Assembly (NCBI RefSeq): GCF_000025485.1
Contig: NC_013851.1
Coordinates: 3,344,001-3,408,000 of the forward strand
Source of the DNA: Allochromatium vinosum DSM 180
GTDB lineage: Bacteria; Pseudomonadota; Gammaproteobacteria; Chromatiales; Chromatiaceae
Length of the DNA: 64,000 bases
Reading direction: 5' to 3'
Positions 1-8,590 of this stretch are shown here, in pieces. The first letter of the stretch is position 1; every line of letters starts with the position of its first letter. The position numbers and the translations under genes are program-made. The notes beneath the pieces were generated by a model. The model did no database searches and was not told the DNA's origin. It was given only the letters and a program-made list of their open reading frames with translations.

Positions 1-849
1 GCGATTGGTGGCGATGACGAGCCGATCGATCGGCAACCCCATGCGCCTGGCCAGATAGCCGGCGAAGACATCGCCGAAGTTGCCGGTCGGCACCGAGAAG
101 CTGATCCGGCGTTCGGTGTCGCCGCCCGTGATCCGGCCCCAGGCATAGAAGTAGTAGACGGTCTGCGCCAGGATGCGCGCCCAGTTGATCGAGTTGACCG
201 CGCCGAGCCGATAGGCCGACTTGAACGGCAGGTCGTTGAACAGTGTCTTGACGATGTTTTGCGCGTCATCGAAGGTGCCGCGCACCGCAACATTGTGGAC
301 ATTGCCGTCCAGCACCGTGGTCATCTGCCGTTCCTGGATCGGCGAGACCCGGCCCTTGGGATGCAGGATGAAGATCTGGATGCGCTCCTTGCCGCGCACA
401 CCATAGATGGCCGCCGAGCCGGTGTCGCCCGAGGTGGCACCGACGATGTTGAGCCGACCGCCCTCGCGTTCGAGCAGATACTCGAACAGATTGCCCAGCC
501 ATTGCAGGGCCACGTCCTTGAAGGCCGCTGTCGGTCCGTGGAAGAGTTCGAGGATGCGCGTCTCGCCCGCCGTCACGATCGGTGTGACCTCAGGATGCGA
601 GAAAGTCGCGTAGGAGCGCTCGATCAGCGCCTTCAGATCGGCGCGCGGGATCTCGTCACCGACGAAAAGTGTCGACACTTCGAGCGCCAGATCCTGGAAG
701 CTCAAGTCCGCCCAAGTGCGCAGTCGCGCCGGTTCGAGGGCGGGGATCTCAGCCGGAACCAGCAGACCGCCATCGGTTGCCAGCCCCATCATCACGGCTT
801 GCGCGAAACCGATCGGCTCGATTCCGCCACGGGTACTGATGTAGTGCAT
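1..849 (-). CDS. thrC: Threonine synthase, N-terminal part (cut by window edge)
   Basis: The minus-strand frame opens with ATG at 849 and stays open for 283 codons to the window edge, so the C-terminus is missing. It encodes the PLP enzyme that converts O-phosphohomoserine to threonine, the last step of threonine synthesis. The start MHYISTRGG is typical of the family. The PLP lysine lies in the motif TAAFKDVALQ near residue 110, and a GATSGDTGSAA phosphate-binding loop follows. No homoserine dehydrogenase gene lies upstream. Instead about 275 bases separate it from the divergent symporter genes, so both sets of promoters must sit in that gap. The family call is secure. Confidence 0.95.
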   Translation of the reverse strand, partial: MHYISTRGGIEPIGFAQAVMMGLATDGGLLVPAEIPALEPARLRTWADLSFQDLALEVSTLFVGDEIPRADLKALIERSYATFSHPEVTPIVTAGETRILELFHGPTAAFKDVALQWLGNLFEYLLEREGGRLNIVGATSGDTGSAAIYGVRGKERIQIFILHPKGRVSPIQERQMTTVLDGNVHNVAVRGTFDDAQNIVKTLFNDLPFKSAYRLGAVNSINWARILAQTVYYFYAWGRITGGDTERRISFSVPTGNFGDVFAGYLARRMGLPIDRLVIATNR

Positions 850-1125
850 TGTGTTCTCTGTTGAGATAGATGTTCTTCGTGGATGTGCCGCCCCCCACGC
901 CGGGTGCCGATGGATTGAACCGTTGACAGCACGCCAAGTGCGACCAGACAATGCCGACAATCCGGTCGATCAGGCAGAACGAAACGGATGCATCATAACC
1001 AACGAGGGGGCTTCTGCCATGCTTTAAGCGCACCGATCCGCGTCTCGGCGGTTCTCGGCTGCGCGCGCCCCGTCACCCCGCCATTTCACGGCTCATACCG
1101 CAAATCTTGAACGGAGTGACACAAC

Positions 1126-1383
1126 ATGACACCTGACAAGCGCGCGGACTATTGGAGAGCGAATCTTCGCTATCTAACAGTCCTATTGATCGTCTGGTTC
1201 ATCGTTTCCTACGGCTTCGGCGTGCTGCTCGTCGAACCGCTGAACGCCATCCATCTCGGCGGCTACCCGCTCGGCTTCTGGTTCGCCCAGCAGGGTTCGA
1301 TCTATGTCTTCGTGGCGCTGATCTTCGTCTACGCGGCCTTGATGAATCGTCTCGACAAAGAATTCGACGTCGGCGAAGAGTGA
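1126..1383 (+). CDS. DUF4212 small subunit of a sodium/solute symporter
   Basis: This 85-residue protein has two hydrophobic membrane segments (about residues 16-37 and 53-73) and a charged C-terminal tail. A good ribosome site (ACGGAGTGA) precedes the ATG. The small size, the two-helix layout and the position 12 bases before a large solute:sodium symporter match the DUF4212 small subunit that accompanies VC_2705-type transporters. The pair very probably forms one inner-membrane uptake complex for a carboxylate such as acetate. The substrate is inferred from family habit and is not visible in the sequence. Confidence 0.85.
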   Translation: MTPDKRADYWRANLRYLTVLLIVWFIVSYGFGVLLVEPLNAIHLGGYPLGFWFAQQGSIYVFVALIFVYAALMNRLDKEFDVGEE

Positions 1384-1395
1384 GGAAACGACCCC

Positions 1396-3195
1396 ATGAC
1401 CCCACTTGAGATCTGGACCTATTCCATCGTCGGCCTGACCTTCGCGCTCTACATCGGTATCGCGATCTGGGCACGCGCCGGCTCCACCAGTGAATTCTAC
1501 GTCGCCGGCGGCGGCGTGCATCCGGTCGCCAATGGCATGGCGACGGCGGCCGACTGGATGTCGGCAGCCTCCTTCATCTCCATGGCCGGCATGCTCGCCT
1601 TCGGCGGCTACGGCGGCTCGGTGTTCCTGATGGGCTGGACCGGCGGCTATGTACTGCTGGCTCTGCTGCTGGCGCCCTATCTGCGCAAATTCGGCAAGTT
1701 CACGGCGCCCGAGTTCATCGGCGACCGCTACTATGCCAATTCGGCGCGCGTGGTGGCCGTCGTCTGTCTGATCCTGGCCTCCGTGACCTACGTCATCGGT
1801 CAGATGACGGGTATCGGCGTGGCCTTCGGGCGCTTCCTCGGCATCTCCTACGAGATGGGCATCCTGGCCGGCATGGGTATCGTCGCCGTCTACGCCATCC
1901 TCGGCGGCATGAAGGGCATCACCTATACCCAGATCGCGCAGTATGTGGTGCTGATCTTCGCCTACACCATCCCGGCGATCTTCATCTCGCTGAACCTGAC
2001 CGGCAACCCCATCCCGCAACTGGGTCTGGGCAGCACCTATATCGGCGACGACAGCGGTGTCTCGCTGCTGGCCAAGCTCGATCAGGTGGTCACGGATCTC
2101 GGGTTCAAGGAATATACCACCCAGGTGATGGGCAGCACGCTCAACATGTTCGTCTACACCCTGTCGCTGATGATCGGTACCGCCGGTCTGCCGCACGTCA
2201 TCATCCGTTTCTTCACCGTGCCCAAGGTCGCCGATGCGCGCTATTCGGCCGGCTGGGCGCTGGTCTTCATCGCCATCCTCTACACCACGGCTCCGGCGGT
2301 CGGCGCCATGGCGCGTCTGAACCTGATGGACACCATCCAGATCGGCCCGATCGGCGAGGAGAGCAGCAACCTGGTCTACGACGAGCGTCCCGAGTGGTTC
2401 AAGCGCTGGGAGACCACGGGTCTCCTGAAGTTCGAGGACAAGAACGGCGACGGTCGTATCCAGTATTACGACGACAAGAACGCCGAGTTCGCCGCCAAGG
2501 CCGAGTCCTTCGGCTGGAAAGGCAACGAGATGGTCACGGTCAACAACGATATCATGGTGTTGGCCAACCCCGAGATCGCGGCCCTGCCCAACTGGGTGAT
2601 CGCGCTGGTGGTCGCCGGCGGTCTGGCGGCGGCGCTCTCGACGGCCGCCGGTCTGCTGCTGGCCATCTCCTCGGCGATCTCGCATGACCTGCTCAAGGGC
2701 GTGTTCATGCCGCAGATCACCGAGAAGAATGAGCTGATGGCCGGGCGTCTGTCCATGATCGGTGCCATCATCCTCGCCGGCTATCTGGGCATGAATCCAC
2801 CCGGATTCGCAGCGGGAACCGTGGCCATCGCATTCGGTCTGGCCGCTTCCTCGATCTTCCCCGCACTCATGCTCGGCATCTTCGCCAAGCGCATGAACAA
2901 GAACGGGGCGATTGCGGGCATGATCGCCGGTATCACCGTGACCCTGCTCTATGTGTTCCAGCACAAGGGCATCCTCTTCATTCCGGGCACCGACTTCCTG
3001 CTGCCCGACATGGGGATGGGCGCCAACTGGTTCTTCGGCATCACGCCCGAGGCCTTCGGCGCGATCGGCGCGTTGGCGAACTTCCTGGTCGCCGCGCTGG
3101 TCTCGGCGCTCTCCGCCCCGCCGCCCGAGCACATCCAGCACTTGGTCGAGGACGTGCGCATCCCGCGTGGCGCTGGAGCCGCCACGGGTCATTGA
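1396..3195 (+). CDS. Sodium:solute symporter, VC_2705-type (acetate permease-like)
   Basis: The 599-residue polytopic membrane protein belongs to the solute:sodium symporter family. The N-terminal SEFYVAGGG and the helices with MATAADWMSAASFISMAG are typical of ActP-like carriers. It starts 12 bases after the small subunit and ends 30 bases before a strong terminator, so the two genes form a bicistronic unit. A soluble insert of about 60 residues (roughly 325-390) interrupts the membrane core and contains DKNGDGRIQYYDD at residues 348-360. That segment has the spacing of a calcium-binding EF-hand loop. The transport role is likely acetate or another short organic acid with sodium. It could be annotated actP, but the substrate is not proven. 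Confidence 0.85.
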   Translation: MTPLEIWTYSIVGLTFALYIGIAIWARAGSTSEFYVAGGGVHPVANGMATAADWMSAASFISMAGMLAFGGYGGSVFLMGWTGGYVLLALLLAPYLRKFGKFTAPEFIGDRYYANSARVVAVVCLILASVTYVIGQMTGIGVAFGRFLGISYEMGILAGMGIVAVYAILGGMKGITYTQIAQYVVLIFAYTIPAIFISLNLTGNPIPQLGLGSTYIGDDSGVSLLAKLDQVVTDLGFKEYTTQVMGSTLNMFVYTLSLMIGTAGLPHVIIRFFTVPKVADARYSAGWALVFIAILYTTAPAVGAMARLNLMDTIQIGPIGEESSNLVYDERPEWFKRWETTGLLKFEDKNGDGRIQYYDDKNAEFAAKAESFGWKGNEMVTVNNDIMVLANPEIAALPNWVIALVVAGGLAAALSTAAGLLLAISSAISHDLLKGVFMPQITEKNELMAGRLSMIGAIILAGYLGMNPPGFAAGTVAIAFGLAASSIFPALMLGIFAKRMNKNGAIAGMIAGITVTLLYVFQHKGILFIPGTDFLLPDMGMGANWFFGITPEAFGAIGALANFLVAALVSALSAPPPEHIQHLVEDVRIPRGAGAATGH

Positions 3196-3224
3196 TCGGC
3201 GTCAGCCGCGCTTGACCTGAGACG

Positions 3225-3248
3225 AGCCCCGCTTCGGCGGGGCTTTTT
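3225..3248 (+). terminator. Intrinsic terminator after the symporter operon
   Basis: A perfect 8-base-pair stem (AGCCCCGC, positions 3225-3232, with GCGGGGCT, 3237-3244) closes a TTCG tetraloop and is followed by a run of T ending at 3248. It lies 30 bases after the symporter stop codon. The group II intron begins 3-4 bases beyond it. Confidence 0.93.
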
Positions 3249-3251
3249 CGT

Positions 3252-5087
3252 GTGCGCCCGGCACGGGCGCACTCTTGGGGGTGAAAGTCCTCCCGTAAGT
3301 TGATCACGGCGAACGAAGCGAAGCGCAACGGCATGAGGGTGACCGAGTGTGGGGAGGAAGCGCGGAGCGAAGCGGCGAGCCGATGGACAAGAACCGGATA
3401 GAAGGCGTTGCCGAGCAGGGCGAGCGGGCACGAATCCGCGAAGCTCTCGTGATCAAAGCGAGGTGGCGTAAATCCGGCGGTTGTGCAGTGAAGGAGTGCG
3501 TTCTTACCCGGGGAGATCTCGTGTTATGGCTGAAAGGCCGACGCCGACAGGCGGAGCGAGCAGTCAGCAGAGGCCGTAGTAGCCGCTGGTTTGGGGCGAA
3601 GGGCCGAACGAGAAGAAGTGTTCGAGACCATGTCGATGTTGAACGCAAGGCGTCAGAAGTCCGCGCAGGCGGAGCGGGCGGGAGTGGCGCACGGTGAAGC
3701 CGGGCGTGCCCCTGTCAGCGACGAAGCGAACAGCCCGCGACGGGACACCGAGAGCACAGGGTCAGCGCGGCTTGTTGCAGCCGCGCTGACGAGAGAGAAC
3801 CTGCGGCAAGCGTGGAAGCGCGTTAAAGCCAACAAAGGGGCCGCGGGGGTTGATGGTCTGGACATTGAACAGACCGCACGCCTGCTTGTGACCGAGTGGC
3901 CGAAGATTCGCGACCAACTCCTGCGGGGGAAGTACCGGCCCAGTCCGGTACGACGGGTGACGATCCCGAAACCCGACGGTGGCGAGCGCGAGCTTGGCAT
4001 CCCGACGGTCACGGATCGGCTAATCCAGCAAGCCCTGCTGCAAGTGCTGCAACCGAGGCTGGAGCCGACATTCAGCGAGCACAGCTACGGCTTTCGACCG
4101 GGACGGCGAGCCCACGACGCAATCCTGGCGGCGCAAGGCTTCATCCAATCCGGTCGCAAGATCGTGGTCGATGTCGACCTGGAGAAATTCTTTGATCGCG
4201 TCAATCACGACATCCTCATCGACCGCCTACAGAAACGCATCGATGACGCTGGGATCATTCAGCTGATTCGCGCGTACCTGAACAGCGGCATCATGAACGA
4301 CGGTGTGGTGCTGGAGCGGTATCAAGGCACGCCGCAAGGTGGGCCGCTGAGTCCGCTACTGGCCAACGTGCTGCTGGATGAAGTGGATAAAGTGCTGGAG
4401 AAGCACGGCCATTGCTTTGCGCGCTACGCGGATGACTGCAACGTGTATGTGCGCAGTCGCAAAGCCGGCGAACGGGTGATGGCGTTGCTACGCAAGTGCT
4501 ACGGCACGCTACGGCTCAAGGTCAATGAGGCCAAGAGTGCGGTGGCGAGCGTGACGGGAAGAACGTTTCTGGGCTACAGCTTCTGGTTTGCCAAGGATGG
4601 GGTGAAACGCCGGGTGGCCGATAAGCCGATGGCGACGTTCAAGCAGAGCATCAGGCAACTGACCCGACGCTCGGGCGGGCGCCGCATGGCGGAAGTCATC
4701 GACAGGCTTAAGCCTTATCTGTTGGGCTGGAAAGCCTACTTTGGGCTGGCGCAGACACCGCGCGTCTGGCAATCGCTGGGCGAATGGCTGCGGCACCGGC
4801 TACGGGCCATTCAGCTCAAGCAATGGCGGCGAGGCAGCACGATCTACCGGGAACTGATCAACTTGGGCGCCGCCGAGCATGTGGCAAAGCGTGTGGCGCA
4901 AAACTCCCGCTGCTGGTGGCGCAATAGTGCGGGCGAACTCAACCGAGTGTTGACCATTGCCTACTTCGACAAACTCGGCCTGCCCCGACTCTCATGACCT
5001 CAACTTCTCGAACCGCCCGGTGCGGACCCGCATGCCGGGTGGTGTGGGAGGGGATCGGTCAGGTACCCTGACCGCCCCTATCCCGAT
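3252..5087 (+). mobile_element. Group II intron, bacterial class C type, apparently full length
   Basis: The 5' end reads GTGCGCCCGGCA, matching the GUGYG consensus; GTGTG at 3250 is an alternative boundary. It folds at once into a GTGCGCCCG/CGGGCGCAC hairpin. A reverse transcriptase gene occupies the interior. Near the 3' end, positions 5011-5043 form a domain V-like hairpin (ACCGCCCGG paired with CCGGGTGGT) that contains a CGC triad. A domain VI-like stem (GATCGGTCAGG/CCCTGACC) follows, and the element ends CCCTATCCCGAT at 5087. Insertion just after a terminator stem-loop, a reverse transcriptase without a visible endonuclease domain, and the CGC triad all point to class C. Each boundary is uncertain by a few bases. 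Confidence 0.9.
3630..4997 (+). CDS. ltrA: Group II intron reverse transcriptase/maturase
   Basis: The protein has about 455 residues when started at the ATG at 3630; an in-frame TTG at 3591 is a weaker alternative. It has the reverse transcriptase blocks in order: IPKPDGGERELGIP, SYGFRPGR, the YADD catalytic motif (residues 266-269 in ARYADDCNVY), and a C-terminal group II maturase X domain containing YLLGWKAYFG. The chain stops soon after the maturase domain, with no HNH endonuclease motif. That is normal for class C introns, which use terminator or single-stranded DNA targets. The frame is intact, so the element may be active. Codon usage is less GC-biased than in the flanking genes. Confidence 0.95.
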   Translation: MSMLNARRQKSAQAERAGVAHGEAGRAPVSDEANSPRRDTESTGSARLVAAALTRENLRQAWKRVKANKGAAGVDGLDIEQTARLLVTEWPKIRDQLLRGKYRPSPVRRVTIPKPDGGERELGIPTVTDRLIQQALLQVLQPRLEPTFSEHSYGFRPGRRAHDAILAAQGFIQSGRKIVVDVDLEKFFDRVNHDILIDRLQKRIDDAGIIQLIRAYLNSGIMNDGVVLERYQGTPQGGPLSPLLANVLLDEVDKVLEKHGHCFARYADDCNVYVRSRKAGERVMALLRKCYGTLRLKVNEAKSAVASVTGRTFLGYSFWFAKDGVKRRVADKPMATFKQSIRQLTRRSGGRRMAEVIDRLKPYLLGWKAYFGLAQTPRVWQSLGEWLRHRLRAIQLKQWRRGSTIYRELINLGAAEHVAKRVAQNSRCWWRNSAGELNRVLTIAYFDKLGLPRLS

Positions 5088-5199
5088 TGCAGGGTCTCGA
5101 TCGGACGTGGTTGCAATCACCCTGCCCGGCCCAATTCTTCGACCCCGGCGCCATCGGGCGCGCGATCCATCATGCAACCTTCATCATGGGGTAACGATC

Positions 5200-5346
5200 A
5201 TGGCCAATGGCTCTTCCCTGGCGGCGATGGAACTGATGGTGTTCCTGGGGCTGGTCGGCTGGCTGCTCTACTATCAGTACTCGAACTCGCGCAACGACTC
5301 CAGCCGCACCCGGTCGAGTGACGAGGCACCGAAGGAACCCGACTGA
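5200..5346 (+). CDS. Small single-pass membrane protein of unknown function
   Basis: This 48-residue frame begins at ATG 5200 after a GGGGTAACG ribosome site. It has one hydrophobic segment (about residues 10-25, MELMVFLGLVGWLLYY) followed by a polar, charged tail (SNSRNDSSRTRSSDE). The same frame is open upstream to 4957, but that part crosses the intron 3' end and is unlikely to be translated. It stands alone between the intron and the diguanylate cyclase gene. I do not recognise a family. Support comes from the ribosome site and the coherent membrane-plus-tail layout. Confidence 0.5.
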   Translation: MANGSSLAAMELMVFLGLVGWLLYYQYSNSRNDSSRTRSSDEAPKEPD

Positions 5347-5475
5347 TCCTCGACATTTCACGGCGCTCGGGCGCCGGCTCGCTTATCATTGACGCCGAAT
5401 CGGCGGCCATCGTGCCCGTTGCGGGTCGCGATGGCCTTTTGGTGTTTCAACCCCTTCTCGGCGGATCAAGCGGCG

Positions 5476-6504
5476 ATGAGCGTCAACCGGATGGACTTCA
5501 GGGACGACCTGAACACGGCCTCGGACTATCTGCGCATGGCGGTACCGCAGATGGTGCGCCGCCGCATCCCGCCGACACCCTACAACTACGCGCTCTGGTA
5601 TGCGCACGTCCAGAACGCCTATCCGGACCTGAGCCGCTCGCTGTTGGCCGAGTTTCCGGAAAACGGCCCCTATGATCCCGAGAAGAGCGAGTCGCTGTTC
5701 TTCGAGTATTTCGTCAAGCATTATCTCCCGACCAGTCCGCAGGCACGGGATCTCATCGCCGATATCGTCACCAGGCTGACCCAGGCGGTCTCGCGCAATC
5801 TACGCGGTACCCAGAACTATGGCGCCAGCCTGCGCGAGGCCATGACGGTCTTCGGGGAGAGCGTCATCGATCCGGAACGCATCCGCACCATGGTCGGTCA
5901 GTTGCTCACCGAGACGCGCGATCTGGAGAGCCTGACCCAAGCTTTTCAGAGCGAGCTGGAATCGGCCGGCGCCCAGGTCGAGCGGCTCACGCGCGAGCTG
6001 GAGGAGAGCGAACGGCGCGCGCGTCTGGATTCGCTGACCAAGATCCCGAACCGGCGCGGCTTCGACGAGGCGCTGGCCCAGTCGCTCTCGGGTGGCGACG
6101 ACGAGCCGACCTGTCTGATGCTGATGGATCTCGACCACTTCAAGCGGCTCAACGACACCTATGGTCATCCGATGGGCGATCGGGTGCTGGAGATCGTCGG
6201 CACTGTCCTGGCCAAATTGCAAAGCGACCATGTGTTCGTCGCCCGCTATGGCGGTGAGGAGTTCGCGGTCATCGTCCACGACGAGCTGGAAGCGGCCCAG
6301 ATGCTCGCGGAGCAGATCCGCCGTCAGGTCGCCGCGCTCCAGATCCGGCGCAAGAGCACCCAGGACACCATCGGCGCGATCACGGTCTCCATCGGTCTGA
6401 CGCGCTTCCGGCCGGGCGAGACGGCCGCGTCCCTGATCGAGCGCGCCGACACCGGACTCTATCGGGCCAAGGAGGGCGGACGCGACCGGGTGGTGATCGC
6501 CTGA
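5476..6504 (+). CDS. Diguanylate cyclase (GGDEF protein)
   Basis: The start chosen is ATG 5476 (MSVNRMDFRDDL), where homology-like sequence begins; the frame is open to 5389. The 342-residue product has an N-terminal helical module of the kind that opens with a YLRMAVPQMV-like helix and PTPYNYALWY. A coiled coil follows (about residues 150-185), then a GGDEF domain with the active-site motif GGEEF at 259-263. That domain makes the second messenger cyclic di-GMP from two GTP. No membrane segment is visible, so it is probably cytosolic. The residues five positions before GGEEF do not form the RxxD inhibitory site, so product feedback through that site looks absent. It converges on the EF-G-like gene. 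Confidence 0.9.
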   Translation: MSVNRMDFRDDLNTASDYLRMAVPQMVRRRIPPTPYNYALWYAHVQNAYPDLSRSLLAEFPENGPYDPEKSESLFFEYFVKHYLPTSPQARDLIADIVTRLTQAVSRNLRGTQNYGASLREAMTVFGESVIDPERIRTMVGQLLTETRDLESLTQAFQSELESAGAQVERLTRELEESERRARLDSLTKIPNRRGFDEALAQSLSGGDDEPTCLMLMDLDHFKRLNDTYGHPMGDRVLEIVGTVLAKLQSDHVFVARYGGEEFAVIVHDELEAAQMLAEQIRRQVAALQIRRKSTQDTIGAITVSIGLTRFRPGETAASLIERADTGLYRAKEGGRDRVVIA

Positions 6505-6513
6505 CAGCGCCGC

Positions 6514-8562
6514 TCACAGATCGAAGCGCTCGAACTCCAGGCTGAACTGGCCGCGTCCCTGGGTGAGACTGCGCAGCGTCGTGGCATAACCGAGCAAGGG
6601 CTCCAGCGCGGCCTCGGCCCGGATCGTGGCCAGATCGTCCTGGATCTCGGTGGCCTGGATCAGGGCGCGCCGCGCCTGGAGATCGCCGAGCACCGCGCCC
6701 AGATTCGGTTCCGGGACGACCACCTCCAGACGCATGACGGGAGTCAGCAACGCCGGACGCGCGTTCTCCAGCGCCTTGCGCAGCGCCTTGCCGACAGCGG
6801 CCGCCGTGGCCGCCGGCGTCGAGCCGGCGCCGAAGAGTTCGACCTCCTCGACACTGACCGCCACATCCAGCACCTGAGCGCCCTGGAGCGGCCCGCTGGT
6901 CAGGGTGGTGTCGATCGACTCGCGGATCGCCTGGACGTGCGCCTCGTCGAGCTGGGCGCCCTCTGGCCGCAGACGCGGCTCCAGTTCGATCAGGTTGCCG
7001 CCTCCCCGCTCGCGCAGCCGGACGCTGACGACGGCGCGCGCCATCAGGTCGGGCTGGCGCGGATCGGGCGTGGGTGGCGGGGCGAACAGCGCCTCGGCGC
7101 TGGCCGGCTGAGTGATGGTTTCGCGCGTGGCCACGGCCGGCCGGCCGACGCGCACACCGACGCCGAACTCGCGCTCCAGACGCTCGATGACGATCTGCAG
7201 GTGCAGCTCGCCCATGCCTCTGAGCAGACGCTGGCCGGTCTCGGGGTCCTCCTCGACGCGCAGTGTGGGGTCTTCCTGCCGGACCTTGCCCAGCACCTCG
7301 ACGAGCTTGTCCTCCTCGGTGCCGGCCGCCGGCTCGATGGCCAGCCCGAGCACGGGGTCGTGGGCCTGGATGCGCTCCAGGCTCAGCACCTGACCCGGCG
7401 TACAGAGGGTATCGCCCGTAGTGGCGAAGCGCAGTCCGGCCAGGAGCACGATGTCTCCGGCCTCGGCCAGATCGCGCTTGGTCTTCTTGCCGGCATCGAC
7501 CTCGAACAACCGCGCGACCTGTTCACGCTGCACGCGCCCGTCGGCGGTCAGGAACTCGATCGCATCGCCCGGTGAGAGCCGCCCGCGATAGAGCCGGGCG
7601 AAGACATGGCGGCGCCCGTCCCAGAGCTGGACCTTGAAGGCGAGCGCGGCGAGCGGGCCGTCCGGGGCCATGACGACCTCCTCGTGCGTCCCGTCGGGCC
7701 GCTCGGCGAGCGCGGCGGGTCGGTCGAGCGGGGCCGGCAGGAAGTCGATCACGCCATCGAGCAGCGGCTGTACGCCCAGATTGCGCAGCGCGCTGCCGCC
7801 GTAGCAGGGAAAGAGCGTACCCGCCAGGGTTCCGGCGCGGATGGCGGCCCGCAGTTGCTCGGGCGACGGCTCCCCGCCGGAGAGCACCAGATCGGCCAGG
7901 GACTCGTCGACCTCGGCGGCGGCCAGTGCCAGCGCCTCGCGCCGCGCGCGGTGACGCTCCCAGATCTCGGGCGGACAGGGGTCGACGATCACCTGCTCGC
8001 CCTGCTCGCCGATGAAACGAATCAGCGTTCGGTCGATCAAATGCAGGACGCCGCCGGCCTCGGGCACCGGAACCGTGATCGGCACCGGCTCGGCGTGCAA
8101 ACGCTGCTTGACGGACGCCAGACAACGGTCAAAATCCGCGCCCGGACGATCCATCTTGTTGATGAACAGCAGCGCCGGCAGCTTGAAGCGCGCGCGCTGA
8201 CGCCACACCGTCTCGGTCTGGGGTTCGACGCCCCGGACACCATCGAGCACGATGACGCCGCCATCGAGCACCCGCAGGGCGCGCTCGACCTCGATCGAGA
8301 AATCGACGTGTCCGGGCGTGTCGATGAGCTGGATCAGATGCTCACGCCACCGGGCCTGGGTGACGGCGGCGGTGATGGTGATACCGTGGCGCTGTTCCTC
8401 GGCCAGATAGTCCATGTGGGCCGCGCCATCGTGCACCTCGCCGATCTTGTGCGAGGCGCCGGTGTAGAACAGGATGCGCTCGGTGAGCGTCGTCTTGCCC
8501 GCGTCCACGTGAGCAGCAACCCCGATATTGCGAACGTGCGACGATCGGGATGGTTTTTTCAT
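6514..8562 (-). CDS. EF-G-like translational GTPase (paralogue)
   Basis: The start at 8562 (MKKPSRSSHVRNIG) gives a 682-residue protein; longer in-frame starts add a poorly conserved leader. GTPase motifs are all present: AHVDAGKTT (G1), GITI (switch I), DTPGHVDF (G3) and NKMDRPGAD (G4). EF-G domains II to V follow, including RGMGELHLQIVIERL. The protein is an EF-G relative, but this locus has no tufA, rpsL or rpsG neighbours as main fusA loci usually do. It is therefore probably the second EF-G (EF-G2-like), with a role in ribosome translocation or recycling that cannot be fixed from sequence. It is divergent from the L,D-transpeptidase gene with only 28 bases between the starts. Confidence 0.85.
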   Translation of the reverse strand: MKKPSRSSHVRNIGVAAHVDAGKTTLTERILFYTGASHKIGEVHDGAAHMDYLAEEQRHGITITAAVTQARWREHLIQLIDTPGHVDFSIEVERALRVLDGGVIVLDGVRGVEPQTETVWRQRARFKLPALLFINKMDRPGADFDRCLASVKQRLHAEPVPITVPVPEAGGVLHLIDRTLIRFIGEQGEQVIVDPCPPEIWERHRARREALALAAAEVDESLADLVLSGGEPSPEQLRAAIRAGTLAGTLFPCYGGSALRNLGVQPLLDGVIDFLPAPLDRPAALAERPDGTHEEVVMAPDGPLAALAFKVQLWDGRRHVFARLYRGRLSPGDAIEFLTADGRVQREQVARLFEVDAGKKTKRDLAEAGDIVLLAGLRFATTGDTLCTPGQVLSLERIQAHDPVLGLAIEPAAGTEEDKLVEVLGKVRQEDPTLRVEEDPETGQRLLRGMGELHLQIVIERLEREFGVGVRVGRPAVATRETITQPASAEALFAPPPTPDPRQPDLMARAVVSVRLRERGGGNLIELEPRLRPEGAQLDEAHVQAIRESIDTTLTSGPLQGAQVLDVAVSVEEVELFGAGSTPAATAAAVGKALRKALENARPALLTPVMRLEVVVPEPNLGAVLGDLQARRALIQATEIQDDLATIRAEAALEPLLGYATTLRSLTQGRGQFSLEFERFDL

Positions 8563-8590
8563 CGCTTTGCAACAGGAGCTAGAGAGATTT

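Noticed and set aside
1183-3192. A very long open frame antisense to the symporter
   Set aside because: It is low-complexity (rich in Gly, Asp, Arg and His) and mirrors the codon pattern of the real membrane protein gene; this is typical of GC-rich coding DNA.
3347-3697. Open frame in the 5' part of the group II intron
   Set aside because: Lies in the structured ribozyme domains before the reverse transcriptase gene; not expected to be translated.
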